Below, piece after piece: positions 41,800 to 45,216 of a stretch of DNA of 45,216 nucleotides. The DNA comes from Bacteroidaceae bacterium (GTDB lineage: Bacteria > Bacteroidota > Bacteroidia > Bacteroidales > Bacteroidaceae). A program made the translations under genes and the position numbers. A model generated the notes under the pieces. It was not told where the DNA came from. It saw only the letters and a list, made by a program, of their open reading frames with translations, and made no database searches. The stretch is taken from contig JAFRTL010000023.1 of the NCBI GenBank assembly GCA_017427065.1, forward strand, positions 1-45,216, written 5' to 3'. The stretch's first letter is position 1. Each line of letters opens with the position of its first letter.

Positions 41800-42174
41800 T
41801 CAGCGTTGTTCTGTGATGAAGTATTCTACTATCTGAGCAACCTGGTCGCTCAGTGCCTGGGCCTTCTGAGCCGCAGAGAGTTTCTTGCTCATGCAGAAGT
41901 TCACCACGATGTTTTTGTTGGTCTCTTTCAGCGAGCCATTGGGCACACTGAAAAGTATCTTAAAATGGCTTGGCGTGCCCACATTATAAGCCACGAAACT
42001 GGTGGTGCCGTCTGCCTGCACGGTCATTCTTCCACGCATTGCGACTGCCTTACCGCTCTCAGTCATCGGAGCCTTGGATTGTTCCCAACTGTTGGCATGA
42101 CTAGTGATGTTGCCATTCTCATAAAACGTTGTTTCACTGTCCATCTTTAAGGACTTCAAAATGTTTTTCTTCAT
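41800..42174 (-). CDS. Hypothetical protein of the accessory block
   Basis: A 124-residue protein with no signal peptide. The N-terminus MKKNILKSLKMDSETTFYENGN leads into beta-rich segments (GRMTVQADGTTSFVAYNVGTP, FKILFSVPNGSL) and a helical C-terminus (SAAQKAQALSDQVAQIVEYFI). I do not recognise a family. The stop is 2 nt before the DUF3987 start, so the two are translated from one message. With the DUF3127-like gene upstream it seems to form a small DNA-processing cassette, but that is inference from position. Confidence 0.65.
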   Translation of the reverse strand: MKKNILKSLKMDSETTFYENGNITSHANSWEQSKAPMTESGKAVAMRGRMTVQADGTTSFVAYNVGTPSHFKILFSVPNGSLKETNKNIVVNFCMSKKLSAAQKAQALSDQVAQIVEYFITEQR

Positions 42175-42203
42175 AATAATACTTTGTTTGTTGAATTTAT
42201 ACT

Positions 42204-42290
42204 ATTGAACATTGAACATTGAACATTATTGCTGCGCAGTGTTTCCCATCCGGATGGTTAATGTTCAATTTTCAATTATTAATTTTAAAC
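42204..42290. repeat. Composite mini-repeat between two accessory genes
   Basis: Three ATTGAAC heptamers (42204-42224) are followed by the core ATTGCTGCGCAGTGTTTCCC then ATCCGGATGGTTAAT (42228-42262), then TGTTCAATTTTCAATT. The order heptamers, CCGGATGG core, AATT-type repeats is the same as at 40638-40735. Confidence 0.75.
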
Positions 42291-42553
42291 ACCTCAGTTA
42301 CAAGTACATCCTGATACGTCTTCCCTTCATGATTCGAAGTGGTGAAGCGGATGGCGGCGTACACCAGATCATTCTCATAAAACGCACACTCGGCGTTGTT
42401 GCCGAGGCATGAGCACACGAACTTGTCCTCATACTGACCGCCAAGTTCTTGCAGTACCAGCGTCCGCTTCTTGAAGTGTCCGCCATTCTCTGAGTTCTTC
42501 TGCAGCGTAAAGACGTCGCTGCATGACACTACCTTAAAAATACCTTTTACCAT
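42272..42553 (-). CDS. DUF3127-like OB-fold protein
   Basis: A 93-residue protein whose pattern fits the small single-strand-binding-like DUF3127 group: KGIFKVVSCSDVFTLQKNSENGGHFKKRTLVLQELGG, then the DKFVCSCLGNNAEC strand pair, a YENDLVYAAIRFTTSNHEGKTY turn and QDVLVTEVFKI. An OB-fold DNA-binding role next to a VirE/primase-type ATPase makes sense but is inferred. A hairpin (GTCGGG/CCCGAC, about 42574-42595) lies just upstream of the start. The gene's 3' end overlaps the AT-rich end of the composite repeat. Confidence 0.5.
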   Translation of the reverse strand: MVKGIFKVVSCSDVFTLQKNSENGGHFKKRTLVLQELGGQYEDKFVCSCLGNNAECAFYENDLVYAAIRFTTSNHEGKTYQDVLVTEVFKINN

Positions 42554-42642
42554 AACTTTGTTTAATTGTTTTACGTCGGGTCCTTTTTCCCCGACAATAA
42601 AAAGGTTAGTAAAAATTGTTTAGTTGTCTTTGTATCTGTTCA

Positions 42643-42820
42643 TTCTTTTCCGCAGGGAAAAGAACGAACCAAGAAAAGCTGCCGACTGCACTTCCGCAGC
42701 TAAGATTACTTCGATTCTCGCTAAGCGCCGCAAGACGACCCCCTTCGGGGCTCTTATTGGTGCGGCGCTCTTAACGCGATAATCTCGTAATCTTTTTACG
42801 CTGCTCCAGTGAGGTCGGGG
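42643..42820 (-). repeat. Structured dispersed repeat, copy D (diverged)
   Basis: Same layout as copy A with largely different sequence. The terminal hairpin is TTCTTTTCC (42643-42651)/GGAAAAGAA (42656-42664), the outer stem AGCGCCGCA (42724-42732)/TGCGGCGCT (42761-42769), and the inner stem CCCC (42740-42743)/GGGG (42747-42750). It then has TTAACG and a CGCTGCTCCAGTGAGGTCGG end. It lies head to head with copy C. Confidence 0.75.
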
Positions 42821-42840
42821 TTTGGCTGCGCAGCCATAAT

Positions 42841-43022
42841 CCGGCCTCATTTTTGGAGCGTTTAGAAAATCGGGAAAGTTTTCCGTTAAAAAGCGCGGGC
42901 TGTTTGAGCAAGCGGAGCTTGCGAGTTTTCGCGCTTTAGGAAAACGTGAGTGATTTTTAGTGGAAAAAATGCAGCCGGCGGACTTTCTTTGATTCGTTTC
43001 TTTCCTCCGCGGGAAAGAAATG
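42841..43022 (+). repeat. Structured dispersed repeat, copy C
   Basis: Close to copy B: outer AAAGCGCG (42890-42897)/CGCGCTTT (42930-42937), inner GCAAGC (42908-42913)/GCTTGC (42917-42922). The terminal hairpin is TTTCTTTCC (42997-43005)/GGAAAGAAA (43012-43020), its tip different from copy B but still paired. The rest of the 707-nt gap (42554-43260) holds copy D, the TGTATGCA boxes and the higA terminator, and no gene. Confidence 0.85.
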
Positions 43023-43112
43023 AATATAAAACTTTTGTTCTCAAAATGTCAAAGATCGTTTCTGAATTGCGCTGCAAAGTTATAGCGAGAAAATAAGCTA
43101 CACTGCCTACAA

Positions 43113-43239
43113 GTGCATACAATTGGGAAAATGTATGCACCACTTAAACGTAATTCTCTGAAAAATAAGGATATAAAAAAAGCCCGCGAACGGGCTGTTT
43201 TGAAAAATGTATGCACTTTTGTATGCACTTTTGTATGCA
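43113..43239. repeat. Cluster of TGTATGCA boxes
   Basis: An inverted pair GTGCATAC (43113-43120)/GTATGCAC (43133-43140) is followed by three direct TGTATGCA copies at 43208, 43220 and 43232 with a strict 12-nt period. A further copy lies at 43751-43758 in the higA promoter region. Confidence 0.8.
43174..43200 (-). terminator. Terminator of higA
   Basis: AGCCCG (43181-43186) and CGGGCT (43191-43196) with a CGAA loop, followed on the minus strand by a T run (A tract 43174-43180). It lies 60 nt after the higA stop. Confidence 0.85.
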
Positions 43240-43260
43240 GTGCAACCTATGTTTTAGGGC

Positions 43261-43605
43261 TTAAAACACGGCAGCAATTTTACGAATGTCTTTCAGACGT
43301 TCTGAAAATGTCTTATTGCGCTTGGCAGAAAGCAGATTGTATTCCATTTGCATTGTCAGAAGAGGAGTTGCGTCAATCCCCAGAGCCTTCTCAATGAGCA
43401 ATGCCATCTCGGTACTTAACGCACGCTTGCCATTAAGCACCTCGTTCAATTGGCTAACAGGAACACCTATTTCGCTGGCTAGACGGCGTTGACTGATGCC
43501 ACGATATTCCAACTCGTCCTTGATTACCTCACCAGGATGAGTCAAGTAAAACGGTTCCAGATTATTGGCCACCATTTTATCGTCTATTCCTTCTACATGT
43601 ACCAT
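43261..43605 (-). CDS. higA: HigA family antitoxin (XRE-type HTH)
   Basis: A 114-residue protein with the HigA signature: FYLTHPGEVIKDELEYRGISQRRLASEIGVPVSQLNEVLNGKRALSTEMALLIEKALGI, an XRE helix-turn-helix at about residues 26-80. A C-terminal helix region follows (YNLLSAKRNKTFSERLKDIRKI). HigA normally neutralises the RelE-fold mRNA interferase HigB and represses the operon. Here only a truncated higB remains in front of it (43612-43719), so this is an orphan antitoxin. The palindrome at 43781-43796 over the promoter is its likely operator. Confidence 0.9.
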   Translation of the reverse strand: MVHVEGIDDKMVANNLEPFYLTHPGEVIKDELEYRGISQRRLASEIGVPVSQLNEVLNGKRALSTEMALLIEKALGIDATPLLTMQMEYNLLSAKRNKTFSERLKDIRKIAAVF

Positions 43606-43611
43606 AATAAC

Positions 43612-43719
43612 CTATTTATAATTATTTGACAACTCTGTTATACTCACAATTTCAGCAATAGCTTTTTCGTCTTTTATAATCTCTCGGAATTCAACCCGAT
43701 ACTGATCGTTTACCCTCAC
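43612..43719 (-). pseudogene. Truncated higB toxin remnant
   Basis: The frame ends VRVNDQYRVEFREIIKDEKA and continues to ELSNNYK with a TAG 6 nt before higA. VRVNDQYRV-F is the conserved core near the C-terminus of HigB (usually S-I-R-V-N-D-Q-Y/W-R). The N-terminal two thirds of the toxin, about 60 residues, are missing. A GTG at 43719 preceded by AGGAGG (43731-43736) would allow translation of a 35-residue peptide, and a good promoter lies directly upstream, so the remnant is probably still transcribed with higA but not a functional RNase. Confidence 0.65.
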
Positions 43720-43756
43720 TGAAGATAAGCCCTCCTTGTTACTTCGTATTTGTATG

Positions 43757-43796
43757 CAAAGGTAAACTAAATATTTTGTATTCACAAATTTGTGAA
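43757..43796 (-). promoter_or_regulatory. higA promoter with 16-bp palindromic operator
   Basis: On the minus strand TTTG (43785-43788) and TACCTTTG (43757-43764) are exactly 20 nt apart. TTCACAAATTTGTGAA (43781-43796) is a perfect 16-bp palindrome covering the -33 box, well placed for autorepression by HigA. Confidence 0.75.
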
Positions 43797-43818
43797 CACT
43801 TTTTTAAGGCCAACTCTT

Positions 43819-44964
43819 TTAGCCCAATATTTGACGAATCTCTTCCCTAAACAAAAAAGAGTTCTCCTGATCTAGACTGCGGCTATTATACCCTCGCATG
43901 TTCTTCTTGTTCCATAGCTTCTCAAAGTACGTCCACTTCGCCTTTATGCCCAACTTGGCACAAAACTCGTCAGCAATGATAGCTAGTTGTGTATTTGACA
44001 TATTAGGCATCGGTTGCAAGCTCTGGTCAATATATCTTGCTTTCTGCAGTTTCTCCCACAGCACCATGGCAGCTGGTTGCTTCAAGATGTTCATCTCCTT
44101 TTCATCGTTTTGCTCAGCAATCTGGCATAATACCTCCTTCATATTAGGATTATACAGATTCAAAGCCTCTTCCAGATAGGATATGGAAAATTTATCATAA
44201 TCAGAAAGATTCAAGTAATTACTTAAAAGATATTTTCCAAGCTTTTCTGTATCCAGATACACGGTATATTTGTCTGGCATTATCAGATAATGATTCACAG
44301 AAATGCAGAAACGGATAGTTTCCGGGCTTTCCTTCGCCTCACTAGAGATAAGGTCGAACTGGAATTTAAACTTATGGCCATGTGGTTTTTCAAGCGGACA
44401 TTGGTCGTATCGCAGAAAGTCTCTCTCGTATAATATGTATATGATTTTCTGTAGGTAATGTTGATAAGACCGCAGCAGATCATCCTTATACAAGTATTCG
44501 CTTTTGAATTCCTTAAAGTCTCGCCTTGCTTTTTCTGCCCCTGCTTTTGAGTGGCAAAGCTTGAAAAAACGAGCGTAGCACTCCTTGGGAGCATCCAGAA
44601 GGTTGTAATTCAGTTTTCCGAAATTCTCCTGCATCAGTTTCAAGGCCTCACGGAGTCTTTCGTGTGCTGCTAATCCTTCTGGAAAGTTACAGTCTTTGTA
44701 TAGCTTTTTTGCATTATACCATGTTTTCTCATCTAGCCAGTGGTCTATGTCAATGCGAGCCATTTCAAGGGTGATATTCCCTTTGCCAACCTCCTCATTT
44801 AGTTGTTTGATTCTTTCAGTACACAGATGAATTTCATTGACGAGTCCATCAGTGAAGTGGGGGATAGTATTATTATCGTTGCAGAGATCTAAATTAGAGA
44901 CAGTATTATCAATGAGTTTTACTAGCTTTTTTAGCATTTCATTAAGTTCTAAACCTTCTGTCAT
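43819..44964 (-). CDS. Unknown 381-aa protein of the accessory block
   Basis: I do not recognise this 381-residue protein. It has no signal peptide or membrane helix. The N-terminal 150 residues are helical and charged (ELNEMLKKLVKLIDNTVSN, ERIKQLNEEVGKGNITLEMARIDIDHWLDEKTW, HERLREALKLMQENFGKL). The middle has a CPLEKPHGHKFKFQFDLISSEAKE strand region and CISVNHYLIMPDKYTVYLDTEKLGKYLLSNYLNL. The C-terminus (NTQLAIIADEFCAKLGIKAKWTYFEKLWNKKNMRG) looks like a small helical DNA- or protein-binding module. It is the first gene inside the right inverted repeat. AT content is higher than in the chromosomal genes, consistent with transfer. Confidence 0.7.
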   Translation of the reverse strand: MTEGLELNEMLKKLVKLIDNTVSNLDLCNDNNTIPHFTDGLVNEIHLCTERIKQLNEEVGKGNITLEMARIDIDHWLDEKTWYNAKKLYKDCNFPEGLAAHERLREALKLMQENFGKLNYNLLDAPKECYARFFKLCHSKAGAEKARRDFKEFKSEYLYKDDLLRSYQHYLQKIIYILYERDFLRYDQCPLEKPHGHKFKFQFDLISSEAKESPETIRFCISVNHYLIMPDKYTVYLDTEKLGKYLLSNYLNLSDYDKFSISYLEEALNLYNPNMKEVLCQIAEQNDEKEMNILKQPAAMVLWEKLQKARYIDQSLQPMPNMSNTQLAIIADEFCAKLGIKAKWTYFEKLWNKKNMRGYNSRSLDQENSFLFREEIRQILG

Positions 44965-45022
44965 AGTTAAATTATTTTGTTAATAATAATAGCACCCGTT
45001 GGCGCTTTTCGATTTTGGGGTG

Positions 45023-45030
45023 CAAAAGTA
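45023..45030 (-). promoter_or_regulatory. Possible -7 box of the 381-aa gene
   Basis: TACTTTTG on the minus strand fits TAnnTTTG and lies 58 nt before the ATG. No well-spaced -33 was found. The rest of 44965-45216 is very AT-rich and shows no gene. Confidence 0.35.
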
Positions 45031-45120
45031 GTAAAAATAAACGAATAAAAGAAGATATTAACAAAAAATCGTCAAACAACGGCTCTATAAGAGTCAACAT
45101 AATACAGGAAAAGACATTTC

Positions 45121-45142
45121 TATATCAGTTATATCAGTTACA
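45121..45142 (-). repeat. Right arm of the perfect 22-bp inverted repeat
   Basis: TATATCAGTTATATCAGTTA plus CA, two ATATCAGTT units, the exact reverse complement of 39327-39348. It lies about 160 nt upstream of the 381-aa gene. Confidence 0.85.
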
Positions 45143-45216
45143 GTTTTTTTTCTTGGCATGTATAAAGGGCTGTTTTTAGGTCACTATTTATAATTATTTA
45201 ATTTATATTATATATA

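Noticed and set aside
42620-42850. Minus-strand 76-residue frame over repeat copy D.
   Set aside because: The sequence is a hairpin-rich repeat with no homologue-like features.
42886-43143. Minus-strand frame over repeat copy C.
   Set aside because: It is the repeat translated, with unrelated ends; the paired stems explain the conservation better than a protein.
38864-45216. Complete prophage or conjugative element.
   Set aside because: Only a P5-like protein and replication-type genes are present; there is no capsid, terminase, integrase, relaxase or transfer gene.

Overview
The window looks like chromosomal DNA of a Bacteroidales bacterium, most likely in or near Prevotellaceae. The evidence is the family content (nrfHA with ResB/CcsA, many 6-bladed beta-propeller lipoproteins, BlaI/BlaR1-TonB, BT4734-like/DUF3987, ORF6N) and the promoters, which fit the Bacteroidetes pattern TTTG, about 20 nt, TAnnTTTG or TAnnTTCG, mostly without Shine-Dalgarno sequences. 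No rRNA, tRNA or CRISPR array was seen.

Layout. 1-2.2 kb: the tail of a probable HTH regulator, a GNAT acetyltransferase and a TPR protein. 2.3-6.6 kb: ammonifying nitrite reduction (nrfH, nrfA) followed by the System II cytochrome c maturation genes ResB and CcsA, with a 22-nt palindrome inside the nrf promoter. 6.6-16.8 kb: a small winged-helix protein, a two-domain SGNH esterase, a YkvA-like protein, a minus-strand run (Fe-S aldo/keto reductase lipoprotein, AraC regulator, DUF1893, TonB receptor), NhaD, and a small basic protein overlapping a DUF4421 protein. 16.8-17.5 kb: non-coding repeats. 17.5-24.1 kb: a secreted CE1-like esterase, then three genes linked by RyR domains (RyR-zinc ribbon, a membrane protein with a possible TIR-like domain, and a CASTOR/POLLUX-like RCK-RyR channel), then myo-inositol-1-phosphate synthase. 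24.3-26.9 kb: BlaI plus a BlaR1-type M56 protein carrying three TonB C-terminal domains.

27-38.8 kb: seven beta-propeller lipoproteins in repeated units. Three units start with the same promoter/operator module at exactly conserved spacing. An ORF6N gene interrupts the array between two related terminator hairpins, and the array ends with a membrane-anchored TPR-HTH regulator that is the obvious local candidate to control it.

38.9-45.2 kb: an accessory region on the minus strand with a P5-like lysozyme-type protein, a BT4734-like/DUF3987 ATPase, an unknown protein, a DUF3127-like OB-fold protein, structured repeats, an orphan HigA antitoxin with a truncated higB in front of it, and a 381-aa protein I do not recognise. 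A perfect 22-bp inverted repeat brackets most of this region (39327-39348 and 45121-45142).

The strongest candidates for something new are the RyR/TIR-like/channel locus, the structured repeat family whose hairpins covary between copies, and the inverted-repeat-bounded accessory block, whose ATPase gene has absorbed dispersed mini-repeats in frame.
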